Source: Tuctoria greenei
Lineage: Eukaryota > Streptophyta > Magnoliopsida > Poales > Poaceae
Reading direction: 5' to 3'
Assembly: GCA_036927565.1 (NCBI GenBank)
Contig: JAYESD010000111.1
Span: 93,078-157,077 of the forward strand
DNA: 64,000 bases
Below, piece by piece: positions 10,470 to 21,408 of the stretch; position 1 is the stretch's first letter; every line of letters begins with the position of its first letter. The position numbers and the translations under genes are program-made. The notes under the pieces are model-generated. The model searched no databases. It was given only the letters and a program-made list of their open reading frames with translations, and was not told the origin of the DNA.

Positions 10470-11390
10470 TTATGTGTCTGGTCGGGTGTATGAACTCCTG
10501 AAATTGGCGGTGAACTGTTGGCACAACTCTGCCCAACTATTGATGAAGTCAGGCGGAAGGCTCATGAACAAAGACCTAGCGGTCGCAGTCAAAGCCACAG
10601 GAAAATAATTGGCCATCACAGCCTCATTGCCCCCAGCTGCAAGGATAGCGGTGGAGTAGATTTGAAGAAATTCGACGGGGTTGACAGTCCTGTCAAATTT
10701 CTCTGTCAAGTGAGGCCGGAACTTCTGCGGCCATCTGACCATGCGTAGGTGCATGGCCAAGGCGGAACAGCCTCCTCCTACTCCCTCAGGAGCAAGACTG
10801 TTTCGAGCCTCTCGCCTCTCATGAGCACGCTCGATGTGGACGCGACCGTCCTGTTGCCAGTAATGACAATCGAGCTCCGCCTGAAGGTCGTGAGTCGAAA
10901 GCCTTGTTACCGTGTGAGTACGTTGAGCCCCGGAGGGCAGCGACGTCACCTGTTGAGGTGCACCACGTCTCCTGTGATGTGATGCTTGCGGACCGAGTCT
11001 ACCCGACAAGGTCCGATGCTGTGATGGGACCCGCCCCGAGGGGGGAGGACCTTGATTGTTGATGCCATCGGCTGCTGCTGCAACCAAATGATCCACATCA
11101 GCTCTCCACTGCTCCATCGCATCCTGAGGTGTTCCTGGAGGTGGTGGTCGTTGGAGAAGAGCACGCACAGCAATAAGTGCGTGTTCGGGGTTGTTGTTCG
11201 CCGATGCAGTGATCGACGCGGACGTCCCATCTCGATGTCCGGGTTGATTCATCATAGCGGACGGTGGCGGTGGTGGCATGACTCCTGCTGGGGCCACAAC
11301 ACCTGTTGGCTGCTGCATGTTGGAGGGATTGCCTCCAGCAGGTTGCTCAGTGTGGTTACCATTGGATGATCCAGCAGCAGAATTCACCAT
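10470..11390 (-). pseudogene. Tat gag, N-terminal part (open 306 codons, then frameshift)
   Basis: The ATG at 11390 lies just inside the primer site. The N terminus is Gln/Asn/Pro-rich and low-complexity. The retrotransposon gag core starts at about residue 215 (RPHLTEKFDRTVNPVEFLQIYSTAILAAGG) and continues through MANYFPVALTATARSLFMSLPP and SWAELCQQFTANFRSSY. It ends at a stop near 10470 where homology continues in another frame. Confidence 0.75.
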
Positions 11391-11408
11391 CTTTGCATCT
11401 CAGGCGTC

Positions 11409-11426
11409 CCTTCCTGGCGCGCCAAA
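11409..11426 (-). other. Tat primer-binding site
   Basis: TTTGGCGCGCCAGGAAGG on the minus strand abuts the LTR end. The GGCGCGCCAGG core is the usual primer site of grass Tat elements. Confidence 0.7.
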
Positions 11427-12306
11427 TGTGGGACTCTGGTTCTGACAATTCCCCCGGTACTACCGTTGTCAGCCCGCGAAGTTTCTTAGTTCAGTTAGGG
11501 CACACGGAGATTCAGAACAAGATGGTGACTTGACACGAGGTTTTATATGGTTCGGACCGCCTGAGCATAATACCCTACTCCACGGGTGTGTTGTTGTTGT
11601 TGTATTGAGTGTATGAGCGTGTGAGGACGTGAGCCAGAGAGAGCCCCTTGAGCGCGTGTGTCCGTCCCCATACCAGCCTCTTGCCGTGTATCGCTCGGCC
11701 AACCCTTTTATAGTACAAGAGCTGACCGTTACATCGTTAGCCTGGCCCGACATGTGGCTCTGACGGTTACTGATGCCTAATACACAGTTTAATGTACTTA
11801 ATTCACCTTAATAGTGTGGTAACGCGCCTTAATATTGGCATTACTAGTATTAAGGGTCCTCTGATCGTGTGTCATTAAGATAGCATTAATGACACATAAT
11901 CAGGTCTTGAAGCCTTTAATGTTCCTTGAAGGTCTGAGTCATTGGAGGTCCACCAATCTGCCTGTTGAGGTTGAAGGTCCGACGGTTGGACGCGTAGCAG
12001 CTTCGGAGCTTACCGTCTTGGACGAGTAGATCCGGTGCCGTGGTACACATGTCGGTACCGGAGCTTCCCTCTGTCGGGGGTTAGGTCCGGGGGTGCCACA
12101 CAAGTATCCAGTCCGGAGCATTCCCATGTAGGGATTGTAGCTCCGATTTTATGATACACGTGGCGCCACTAGGACTAACCATATGAGGGAGGCAAGTTCG
12201 GTTACAAGTGATACGTGGGGTCTTTGGAGGTCTTCAACTCAGATAGGTGGAGTTCCTTTGCACTCTTTGCAGTTCTAAAGGGTATCCGGTATGCAGAGTA
12301 CCGACA
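11427..12306 (-). repeat. 5' LTR of the Tat element
   Basis: On the minus strand it would begin TGTCGGTACTC (12306) and end CCCACA (11427), immediately before TTTGGCGCGCC. The same TGTCGGTACC-type start is used by the solo LTR at 20151. A TATA box TATAAAAG lies on the minus strand at 11712-11705. The 3' partner is missing, so the outer edge rests on the start motif only. Confidence 0.6.
11705..11712 (-). promoter_or_regulatory. TATA box of Tat LTR
   Basis: TATAAAAG on the minus strand within the LTR is a likely core promoter, followed by about 280 bp of LTR before the primer site. Confidence 0.5.
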
Positions 12307-13403
12307 TATATCATATTACATGATGATTAATGAATTGATTAACCCCTAAAGATAGAGTACATATATATAGTCATATAAGAGGGCTGGTACATGTGCTTAG
12401 CCCAGCACACACAAGTATACAGTCCAACACATTCACAGTGGTGTATTGAAAAGGGTACTGGACTGTAAATATATTTGAAGTGTAGACTAAGTGTAAAACA
12501 TAGCGTATATGTTTACAGTAAACAGTGCGGATAGCGTGAGTCAATTCGGACATGAAAATGACAGTGATGCTGGTTACATCCAACCACAGCACCGAAAGCA
12601 GCAGCGGGCAGAGCGTGTGAACGCGCGACCCAAACCCTGTAGGCAGCAATGCAACGGTTCTTTTGCCTGACGGCAGTTGCAAGTACGTGAGCATCTTTCA
12701 CACTCACGGAGTCCATTTTTCACCCATGGCGCGTCACATGCGCGTCCGCAGCCTGAGTTAGCAACCATGGCATACTCTCTTTCCTCCTCCATCAGCGCAG
12801 CGCAGAAGGCAGCACAGCAACCAAAGCATGAAAAGCTTCGCGTTGGAACAGGAAAAGTTCCCTCTCATGAGAGAGAGAGAGGGGGGGACTTCTTTTCTGC
12901 AATTTCTTGACACTGCACCACTTTCTCTCTGCCATCATCGTCCTTACGGTACAAAGATTCCATTGATCCATCGGGAAGAGCAACCCACATTTTCCTCCTC
13001 ATCGTGGCGTGGGTGGCAACACCAACAGCAACGGAAAAGGCGAACTCCAATCCCATAAGCTGACCAGAGAGTGGGAGGCAAAGCTAGCGCGCGCCCAGCA
13101 GCTTAACGAGAAAAGAGAGGGAGGAAAGCAGTGAGACAGAGTGGCCTCTGCTCTTTTGTGTCCTCATCAGCCGCTAGCAAGAGGAAGCATTAACCGGGAA
13201 GCAGCCCAGCCTCCCCTTGCGACCTTTCCCTGTACCGGTTGTTCGTTTCGTCCAAGAGGCGTCTCGCTTTTGGTCTTCCTCGCTGGCAAAGAATCGCCGC
13301 TCTTCGTGCTCCCAGGCTCTGCTTCTTTGACTGCTTGTTCCTCAGCTCGCTTTCCCCGTGTGTTCTTGCTCTGCTTTCGACTAATTCCGGTGGAGTCGGA
13401 AAG
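12307..13403 (+). promoter_or_regulatory. Upstream region and 5' UTR of the NAT gene
   Basis: This 1.1 kb between the Tat LTR and the transporter ATG holds no ORF I would call a gene. It includes an A/T tract with ATATATATAG near 12360, a GA-rich microsatellite at about 12867-12890, and a more GC-rich, CT-containing stretch after 13080 typical of a plant 5' UTR. The transcription start cannot be fixed from sequence alone. If the promoter is here, the Tat LTR lies within about 1.1 kb upstream of the ATG. Confidence 0.45.
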
Positions 13404-15587
13404 ATGGCCGGAGGAGGGGCGGCGCCACCGCCGAAGCATGAGGAGCTGCAGCCACACCCGGTGAAGGACCAGCTGCCCAGCGTATCTTACTGCATCACAA
13501 GCCCACCGCCCTGGCGTACGTCGCTCTCACCCGCATCGGACGTTTTCGACTAATTCATTCAAATTACTTGTCAGACATTCATGTCTTTGTCGAGTAGATT
13601 TGGCCCGCTGATGATGTTGATGTTCTCCGGCGTGGTTGGTGAGTTTGTTGAGTCCGACAATTATGTTTATAATTATTATTTCTCTCACCATGCAGCTGAG
13701 GCCATCATACTTGGTTTTCAACATTATATTGTGATGCTGGGAACATCTGTCATCATACCAAGTGCTCTTGTTCCACAAATGGGAGGAAGAAATGTGAGTC
13801 CCATATTACTTAAAAGGAAGAACTTGTCGATACTATTCCATGTTCTAAATCTATAAGCCGAAATTGTGATGTCAAAATGCTAAACTGTCATCATATTGCC
13901 ATCGTGTCAGGAGGAGAAGGCTCGGGTGATTCAGACATTGTTGTTCGTCGCGGGCATCAACACGTTGTGCCAGTCATTCTTCGGGACTCGTCTCCCAGCC
14001 GTGATGGGTGGATCCTACACCATAGTCGCCCCGACCATTTCAATTATCTTGGCTGGCCGCTACAGCAATGAAACAGATCCTCATGAGGTAGCTAGCTTAG
14101 TAGCTTGGTGCTACATGTTGTTATTGTCACTGGGTCTGCTTTAGTTCCATGTAAAGTTCACATGATTTTGTCACTGCTATGCAGAAATTCTTGCGAACCA
14201 TGAGAGGAACACAAGGAGCTCTCATCATCGCGTCGACCATTCAGATCATACTTGGTTTTAGTGGCCTCTGGCGCAATGTTATTAGGTAGGGATCTTCATT
14301 CATGTTTACCTACTCACAACACATTGCAGAGTTTCTCACTTTGCGTGTCCAGCTGCTTTTGCGAACTACACAACTTTATTTTGTCAACTGACGAGATCGT
14401 GTTCATTTTACAGATTTCTAAGCCCATTGTCTGCTGTCCCTCTGGTTGCGCTAACAGGATTTGGGCTCTATGAGCTTGGTTTTCCAGGGGTAACCTCTAG
14501 GCCACTACTTGAGTCTGTCACACAATTTTCTTTAGTCTTTCCTATTTCTGGTGTCAACTGAACATTGATTATGACATTAACATGGCTTCAGGTTGCTAAA
14601 TGCGTAGAAATTGGCCTACCAGAAATCATTCTAATGCTCATATTTTCTCAGGTATGGTGTCAATACTTAATGCTTTCCATATATTACGTAGTCATTACAG
14701 CCGAAGTCGTGTTCTAACATATTTTTCTTATGTGTAGTATCTACCTCATGCTATTCATGTGGTGAAGCCTGTGTTTGACCGGTTTTCAGTTATTTTTACA
14801 ATTGCCATAGTATGGCTGTATGCATATATTCTGACTGTTAGTGGTGCATACAAGAATACCAGAACAAAAACCCAAGTGCATTGTCGTGTTGATCGTTCCG
14901 GACTTATTGGTGAAGCTTCTTGGTTAGTAATTTGTTTTACCACCTTTTGTGTAGACCCCTGCTTTTATTAACGCATTACAGAAGTGCTAAAAAAAATCAA
15001 TGCAGGATAAGCGTCCCATATCCCTTCCAATGGGGAGCTCCGACTTTTGATGCTGGTGAATGTTTTGCGATGATGTTGGCTGCATTTGTTGCACTTGTAG
15101 AGGTTTGTCTACCAGTCACATAATTACACAAAGTCAAAAATGTTAGACTGTGTAGAGTTATGTACTTGGGCCTAGCCTGTGTACCAGCCCATCTATGTAT
15201 CTATAAATATGTACCCAGACATTTGGTTAATCAAACAATTATTCTAGCCTTCTAATATGGTACCATTAGCCAAACTCCAAGCCTAATCCCCACCACCCTA
15301 ACCCTAGCCGCCGACCCCCCCCCCCCCCCCCCTGGACGGCGCCCCCCACCTGGCCGCCGCCGGCGTCCCCCCCTGGCCGCCGCCGGCGCCCCCTCCCTGG
15401 CCGCCGCCGGTGCCCCCTCCCTGGCCGCCGTCGGCGCCCCCCCTCTAGCCGCCGCCGCCCCCTCTCTGGTCGCTGCCCTCCCCTTGGCCGGCGGCCCCCT
15501 GACCGGCACCCCCCTGGTCGGCGGCCATCTGGCCAGCGCACCCCGGCCGGCGCCCCCCCCCCCCCCCCCCGGTCAGCGCCCCCCTGG

Positions 15588-15625
<38 letters not shown>

Positions 15626-18600
15626 CCGGCGCCCACCTAGCCGGTGCGCCCCATCCCGCCGATGTACCTACTACTGGTCCGGCAGTCGGCGCACCACTCG
15701 TCTCTATGGCTCAGCACGCGCCCGCCGCAGCGACTAATCCGACAGTTGGCGGATCACTTGGCGGCCCTACTGCCGTCGCCTTCATGACGGGCTCCGGATC
15801 TGCTATTGGCACTGCTACTGCTCCTCGTGCGGCCACTGATCCTCTCTACGGTGTCTTCGCGGCTCTGGCTGCCTCTCGCGAGCGCGAGCGGGCACTCGCT
15901 CTTGCCTTAGAGCAGGAGCGCGCTTCAGATCCAGGAGAGCGCTCACCGACCGCTGAGCGCGACGTACGAGCCCACCTCGGACACCAGTGTGCACTCCGCA
16001 TACTCGGCGTCTCTCGCCGCCGCTCGACACGCCCAGACGGCTGGAGTTCAGAACATTCGGACACTAGTGCCGACTGTCCTGAGCTGTAACTCCACCACCT
16101 ACGCCCGCTGGCGGCGGTACCAGCTTGCGGACCACGTCCAGCGGGACGACGCCCCGTGGGATGACTCTTGGATCAGCATGGACAGTCTGGTCCTTGCCTG
16201 GATCCTTGGCACTCTCGCCGACGATCTGCACAAGCTTGTCGGACAGCGCGGCGGGGGCGCCGCGCGCCGGGCCTGGCAGATACTGGAGCACCACTTCTTG
16301 GGGAAACGTGCGACTCGGGCTCTTCACATTAACGCACGGTTCCAGACTACAGTGCAGGGTGACCGCACCATCTCTGCCTACTGTGGAGAGATGAAGGGCA
16401 TGGCTAACTCCTTGCGCGACCTTGGCGAGCCGGTTGCCGACAGCACACTAGTACTTCGGGTCCTTCACGGCCTGAACGAGCGCTTCAGCCATCTTCGCTT
16501 CTGGCTTCTTCGTATGGAGCCGCCACCGACCTTCGAGAAGGTCTGGTCCGATCTCGAGCTTGAGGAGATCACGACTGGTGGATCTGCTACTTCTGGGCCT
16601 GCCACAGCCTTCTATGGCTCTGGGCAGCCCTCACGCCCACCGTCTTCTGGGGGACCACTACCGCGACCACCTACTCCACCTACCGCCCCGGGTGCCTCTG
16701 CTGGCTCTGGGAGTAGTACTCGTCGACGTCGCGGCGGAAGGCGCACATGACGAGGTGCTGGCGGCACTTATATGTCCACTGCTCCTACTGGTAGTGATAT
16801 TGGTGGCACTGGCCGGGGAGGTGCGCCCTGGCCCACACCGTACACCCCGTGGACTGGCCAGATCTCTATGTGGCCTGGACCGTCTCCAGGTATTCTTGGG
16901 GCGCCACCGACTTCTTCTACTCCGCCCCAGCCACGTCCTCAGGCGGCGTACGTAGCCCACCCGGGCTATGGCGGACTTGGTCGTCCGGCGGCTGGATCGC
17001 CAACTCCAGCCTACGGCGGTGCTACCTACCCTGTTGGGTACTCGGAGCCGCCAGCACCCCTCCAGGAGCCGCCCCTGGGGTGGGATCGTCAGGACTTGGC
17101 GTCTTCTTTCAGCACCATGCACCTCACACCGCCGACTACTGATTGGGTGGCTGATTCTGGCGCCTCCTACCACACCACCCCAGATGCTGGTATTCTCTCT
17201 TCTACCCACCCACCTCATCCCTCGTTTCTTCATCGATCGTTGTTGGCAATGGATCTGTTCTTCCAGTCACCTCAGTAGGTGACTCAGTTTCTCCGAGTTC
17301 ATTCCATCTTAACAATATTCTAGTTGCTCCAGACATTATTCAAAATTTGCTTTCCATTCGTCGTTTCACCACTGATAACAATATTTCTGTTGAGTTTGAT
17401 CCTTTTGGTTTTTTCTGTGAAGGATATTTCCGCCCGGCGTCTTCTTTGATGTGATAGTCCGGGACCCCTGTACACTCTTCGACTTCCTACTTCCGCTGCA
17501 TCTCCGTCATTTGCTCTGGCTACGACAGCTTCGTCCGCTACTTGGCACCGCCGGCTTGGTCACCCTGGCGCTGATGCTATGTCGAAGTTGTCTAGTAGTT
17601 CAGTTATATCGTGTACTAGGGGCACACATGAGTCATTATGTCACGCTTGTCAGCTTGGTCGCCATGTTCGGCTTCCCTTTCCCAATTCTGTGTCTCATGT
17701 GCAACACATTTTTGATCTTATTCACTGCGATTTGTGGACATCTCCTGTTATCTATAAATATGTACCGGTCCATCTATGTATCTATAAATATGTACTCAGA
17801 CCTTTCGTTAATCAAGCAATTATTCTAGGCTTCTAATAGAAAACATATTGCTCTTTAATTGACATTCTGATAGTCACTGCGTTAAACTTTCTAGTCAACC
17901 GGGACCTTCATTGCTGTGTCAAGATATGCAAGCGCGACTATGATACCTCCCTCAGTTCTTGGTCGTGGCATTGGTTGGCAGGTAACTGAGTTGATTACCC
18001 TATACCAGAGTCATTTTAATCCAGCTAGTATGTTTATGATCATAATTGGGTATCATTATCTGCAGGGCATTGGTACTCTACTGGGTGCATTTTTCGGGAC
18101 AGCTAATGGAACTGGCGTGTCAGTGTAAGTTCGGTGTTCTGTTTAGGAACTTGAAATTTGATTGCTTGTTTCACTGCTTTTGTTTCAACTATTATACTCA
18201 TATTTTGACATTTTCAGTGAAAATGCTGGTCTACTTGCCTTGACGCACGTTGGCAGCCGAAGAGTAGTGCAAATATCGGCAGGGTTCATGATTTTCTTCT
18301 CTGTTCTTGGTATTGCATGACGTTGTTTTTGTAACTTTGTTTATTTCGTATAACTACATTTTGAATAAAAGTAATCACAACTGTGAATATTGTGTTATTG
18401 TAATTTAATATTAGATAAACATTGTAGACCCATTTTTATGCTTCATCTGCTGTGGAGCGTATTTTCCTATTTTCTAGCATTTCTACCTTTTCTAGCTGAT
18501 CAAACTTTGTTTCCTAACCAGGGAAATTTGGAGCAATATTTGCGTCAATTCCACTGCCGATATTCGCTGCTCTGTACTGCATTTTCTTTGCATACGTTGG

Positions 18601-19187
18601 TAGGACCGGAAAAATCTCTTCAGCTTTCTGCTTAATTTCAGCACTTTTTTCGAATGTCCAGCTTAATTTCAGCGCTTGTTCTTATACGAGTTTCTGATTT
18701 ACCAACTCTTCCTCATGCAGGTGCCTGTGGACTCAGCTTCCTTCAGTTCTGCAACCTAAACAGCTTCAGAACCAAGTTCATTGTCGGGTTCTCCTTTTTC
18801 ATGGGTTTATCAGTTCCCCAGTACTTCAACGAGTACACATCTGTCGCCGGTTACGGCCCGGTGCACACCGGCACGCGATGGGTACGTGAAACAACAAATC
18901 CTGCAACTCCCTGTTTCCGCTGATAGTGATCACCTGTAAGGCCTGGTCACCATTGCATTCTTGGACAGTTCAACGACATGATCAACGTGCCATTCTCGTC
19001 GAAGGCCTTCGTGGCAGCGCTTGTGGCATTCTTCCTGGACAACACCATCCACCGGCAGGACGGCGTGGTGCGGAGGGACAGAGGCTACCACTGGTGGGAC
19101 AAGTTCCGGAGCTTCAAGACAGACAGCAGGAGCGAGGAGTTCTACTCCCTGCCTTTCAACCTCAACAAGTTCTTCCCGTCTGTATGA
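13404..19187 (+). CDS. Nucleobase-ascorbate transporter (NAT/NCS2 family), 14 exons, 533 aa
   Basis: A multi-pass membrane permease of the xanthine/uracil (NAT) family, closest by memory to the plant NAT6 type. Coding exons: 13404-13515, 13696-13793, 13911-14087, 14185-14285, 14414-14489, 14592-14651, 14738-14922, 15006-15102, 17895-17981, 18066-18124, 18218-18309, 18522-18599, 18721-18881, 18969-19187. All introns are GT-AG and the exons sum to 1602 nt with no stop before the TGA. Visible marks are the LQPHPVKDQLP N terminus, the TM1 FQHYIVML motif (Q46-H47), the ALVE/STGTF helix with E302 at the exon 8/9 border, and the NAT signature ENAGLLALT (352-360). The C terminus is SRSEEFYSLPFNLNKFFPSV. 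Members move nucleobases or related solutes; the substrate is not predictable here. One residue (R69 in MGGRN) departs from the usual glycine. Intron 8 is 2.8 kb because of a Copia insertion. Confidence 0.93.
15141..15257 (+). repeat. 5' LTR of the intron Copia element
   Basis: It shares CATCTATGTATCTATAAATATGTAC and TTAATCAA.CAATTATTCTAG.CTTCTAATA-type sequence with 17749-17838. It contains a TATA box TATAAATA at 15202-15209. Confidence 0.65.
15315..15624 (+). repeat. Poly-C tracts and GC-rich tandem repeats
   Basis: Uninterrupted C runs occur at 15315-15332 (18), 15553-15570 (18) and 15594-15624 (31). Between them are imperfect repeats of a GCCGCCGGCGCCCCCCCTGG type (15340-15480) that would encode a Pro/Ala/Arg-rich gag N terminus. 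Run lengths of this kind are often mis-called, so the reading frame across them is unreliable. The complementary strand is strongly G-quadruplex-prone. Confidence 0.75.
15484..16750 (+). pseudogene. Copia gag (UBN2-type) of the intron element, two frames
   Basis: The N-terminal part (15484-16089) is low-complexity and rich in Pro/Gly/Ala/Glu. The conserved part (15989-16750) reads NIRTLVPTVLSCNSTTYARW, then DSWISMDSLVLAWILGTLAD, AWQILEHHFLGKRATRALHI and MKGMANSLRDLGEPVADSTL, the classic Copia gag capsid region. The two parts are in different frames, meeting around 15970-15990. A basic tail STRRRRGGRRT ends at a TGA (16748-16750). No CCHC knuckle was seen. Confidence 0.7.
16772..17450 (+). pseudogene. 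Copia protease remnant
   Basis: A Pro/Gly-rich linker leads to the protease active site TDWVADSGASYHTTPDAG at about 17140-17195. In another frame after 17280 the end of the domain is NNILVAPDIIQNLLSIRRFT (about 17310-17370). A frameshift and a TGA near 17450 break it. Confidence 0.65.
17451..17748 (+). pseudogene. Copia GAG-pre-integrase zinc finger, truncated before integrase core
   Basis: TWHRRLGHPGADAMSKL and CHACQLGRHVRLPF give the H-H-C-C finger at about 17540-17675. The first residues of the catalytic core (LIHCDLWTSPV) end at about 17747 where LTR sequence begins. This is the breakpoint of the deletion that removed the rest of pol. Confidence 0.7.
17749..17838 (+). repeat. 3' LTR remnant of the intron Copia element
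   Basis: About 90 bp match the second half of the 5' LTR. The TCTATAAATATGTAC block containing the TATA box occurs twice here (17751-17764 and 17781-17794), once in the 5' LTR. The end TTCTAATA matches the 5' LTR end. Confidence 0.6.
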
Positions 19188-20150
19188 TCCGATCTCGCTG
19201 CGGTTGCGGACTCCTATTGGCACGAAACAAAAGAGATGATACCAGACTATATTAGTGTTGTTCTGCAGTTATCAATACTCACTGTTTAGCAGAACCAAAT
19301 TTTTTTGTGGTATACCTCCAAGTATGGATCATTTGTGTCATTTTATCCAAAAACTTGAGTGAGGAGTCTCAAGGTAGAAAGGTGGAGAATTTTTTCTTCA
19401 AAAAATATTACTTTAGTTGAAATCTACAAAAGGGGGTACCAAATTAAAATTTGACAGGAATAGGTACATTTTGATAGAACTGAGAATTGATAGGAACTAA
19501 TCATGCATAGGATCAAGACTAGGCAATTAGCTAATTGGGCTAATACTTAATTAAATCTTAGTTAACACTACTCTTAAATATTGATCATAGTCAAGAACAT
19601 AAACCCTAATGATCTAAATGCATGTAGATAGGAAACAATGACGGGAGTTGGTAATTAGGACATAACTTGACCTTAGAACTCAAGGCGTCCATGCGTAGAT
19701 GTTGCACTAGTTGATGAAGAGGTGGCAGCGTAGTAGCGGTGTTGTGGTGGTAGCCTTCCCTCCTTGATTTCTAGGTAGATCACATACCTTACATTCATCC
19801 CCTTGATCTCCATAGATCTAAACTTAGTTACTTACTCAATATACATTACATACTTATTTGTGCACTTAGTGTTAGTTTTTCCACGTTTCACATAGAGCAA
19901 CCTGCATCACGATTAGCCAATTATGTCCTATTTGACTCGAATGTACATGACACATCTCACATTTAGAAATAACCTTACTCTTAGTTGGTCCCTATTCAGT
20001 GATCATAGGCTCTTCCTTAAGCCTCATATGGGCTATGTATTTTCTTAACACACTCGATGAAAGACGTTTTATAAGTGGATCCTCAAGCATTCATTTGACA
20101 CTTATTTGCTCAAAAAGAATAGTATGATCATGCATTTTATACTTCACAAC
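19188..20150. other. NAT 3' UTR and A/T-rich intergenic DNA
   Basis: The first few hundred bases after the TGA (19187) are presumably 3' UTR. No clear polyadenylation signal could be chosen. The rest is A/T-rich with no convincing ORF or repeat I recognise. It ends with ACAAC (20146-20150), the left target duplication of the next LTR. Confidence 0.5.
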
Positions 20151-20766
20151 TGTCGGTACCCTCAATACCAGATACCCCTGCGGGATCAAAGAAACGTCTA
20201 AGGACCCTGCCTCCCATCAAAGAAGTCTCCAGAGGCTCCACGTGTCCAGCAGGCTCATACCTCGTCCCTCCTCAGCGTTGAGCTCCAGCACTGCCATGTG
20301 GGCCTTGGCTCGTGACCCGGCTCCCCTGCAGAGGTGGCCTCCCGAGCCACCACATGTCTGGTGAAACGGGACCCGCTCCTCCACAGGGGCGGGCTCCGGG
20401 CCGCCTTTCCCCGCAGAGGTGGGCTCTGAAGCCGAGACGTGCCTGGTAGCGCCGGACCCCAACTTTTATTAGAGTTGGGCTCCGAGGGTGCCATGTGGCC
20501 CTCAGTCTGGGGACCAGCCTCCCCCGCAGAGGCGGGCTCTGATGCTGCCAGATGTCCTACCTCTAGCTCTGGATGGTAGGTCGTAGGAGTTAAGAGCGGT
20601 GTGCCCTGTTTGAGTCACGCATTGAAGGCACGCGCCTTCCCCAGGTGCATGGGTGCGGCGCAGGCTCCTGTTAGGTGCCACAATGACCAATCACATTACA
20701 CTAAAGGCGCCACAGAGCTATCCCACGCTGGTGACAGGGTATCTTACGACGATATGACGAACAAGT
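20151..20766 (+). repeat. Tat-like solo LTR, left part
   Basis: It starts TGTCGGTACCCTC, preceded by ACAAC. It is cut at 20766 by the Sirevirus insertion (target ACAAG, 20762-20766) and resumes at 40521. The joined length would be about 1.09 kb. It contains GC-rich direct repeats of a GAGGYGGGCTCYG type (about 20325-20540). Confidence 0.75.
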
Positions 20767-21011
20767 GAAAGTGCATCTAGGCATCTCTTGTGAGATTTAT
20801 TTGATTAAGGACAAACAAATGAGATCCTAACAAAATTGTTGAGATGAGCGCGGGTTTTAAAAAGATTAGAAGAAAATCACAAAAATAAAGTAGAATGAGG
20901 ATACAAAAAGAGCTCAAGACTTGAAAGGAATAGATTTATTTTGTAAGGAGTGTGTTGGAGAAACACACCCCAAGAGCTCAAGTGGAAAAGATTGCTCTCA
21001 CTGCACAAGTA

Positions 21012-21368
21012 TCAAGAAGAGCGGACTAGTCCGATATCCATCGGACTAGTCCAAAAATTCTTTGACAAAAATCGGACAAGTCCTTCAAGTGCGGACTTGT
21101 CCTCAGTTCTACACTTTTTCACCACACCGGACAAGTCCGATGTCCACCAGACTAGTCTAAAATCTTTTAAACTAAAATCGGACAAGTCCTCCAAGTGCGG
21201 ACTTGTCCTCAGTTCTACACTTTTTCATCACACCGGACAAGTCCGATATCCACTGGACTAGTCCGGAAAGTCTCTGACTAAAATCGGACTAGTCCGGTAT
21301 CCATCAACACTTAGGATTTTTTCACACACGCACACCGGACTAGTCCGATGTCTTTCACGGACTAGTCT
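21012..21368 (+). repeat. Palindrome array in Sirevirus 1 5' LTR, partly a 106-bp tandem repeat
   Basis: Copies of CGGACTAGTCCG and variants with AAG/TTG centres appear every 20-40 bp. The block from CGGACAAGTCC through TTCTACACTTTTTCA.CACAC repeats with a period of about 106 bp (compare 21107 and 21213). Repeated palindromic motifs are a described feature of Sirevirus LTRs. This family uses an ACTAGT centre. Confidence 0.85.
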
Positions 21369-21408
21369 AAACCTCGCAAACCCTAACGGTAACTTTTGGA
21401 AACCCTAG

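Larger units (their letters stand above)
5390..12306 (-). mobile_element. Degenerate Tat-lineage Ty3/gypsy retrotransposon (minus strand)
   Basis: From right to left the order is 5' LTR 12306-11427, primer site TTTGGCGCGCCAGG just inside it, gag, protease, RT, RNase H, a second RNase H, and integrase ending at a TAA at 5392-5390. A second RNase H after the normal one and a GGCGCGCCAGG primer site are hallmarks of the Tat clade of plant gypsy elements. Several stops and frameshifts break the coding region, and no 3' LTR can be recognised left of 5390. This is a dead copy. Confidence 0.85.
15141..17838 (+). mobile_element. Internally deleted Ty1/Copia element inside intron 8
   Basis: The short 5' LTR (15141-15257, about 117 bp) starts TGTTAGACTG and ends CTTCTAATA, followed by TGGTACCATTAGCC, a decayed Met-tRNA primer site. 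A gag, a protease and the integrase zinc finger follow. The coding region stops at the start of the integrase core (HCDLWTSPV, 17745) and runs straight into the 3' LTR remnant (about 17749-17838). Integrase core, RT and RNase H are absent. The small LTR and gag type suggest the Ale/Retrofit/Hopscotch group (inference). Flanks are A-rich (AAAAA before, GAAAA/AAAAC after), so a target duplication is possible but not clean. Confidence 0.75.
15103..17894 (+). other. Intron 8 of the NAT gene, enlarged by a retrotransposon
   Basis: The donor is GAG|gtttgt at 15103 and the acceptor tttctag|TCA at 17894. Without the Copia insert (15141-17838) the intron would be about 94 bp, like its neighbours. Splicing must remove a GC-rich, poly-C-laden insert in sense orientation that has its own TATA-bearing LTR. 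Confidence 0.85.

Noticed and set aside
13141..13553. Several overlapping ORFs before and over exon 1 of the transporter on both strands
   Set aside because: They overlap the supported NAT exon in other frames and show no domain. GC-rich 5' UTR explains them.
15252..15636. Gly/Arg-rich ORFs on the minus strand in intron 8
   Set aside because: Shadows of poly-C and GCC repeats with no conserved sequence.
19188..20150. Possible second host gene between the transporter and the solo LTR
   Set aside because: A/T-rich, no frame above about 60 codons and no splice-linked exons.
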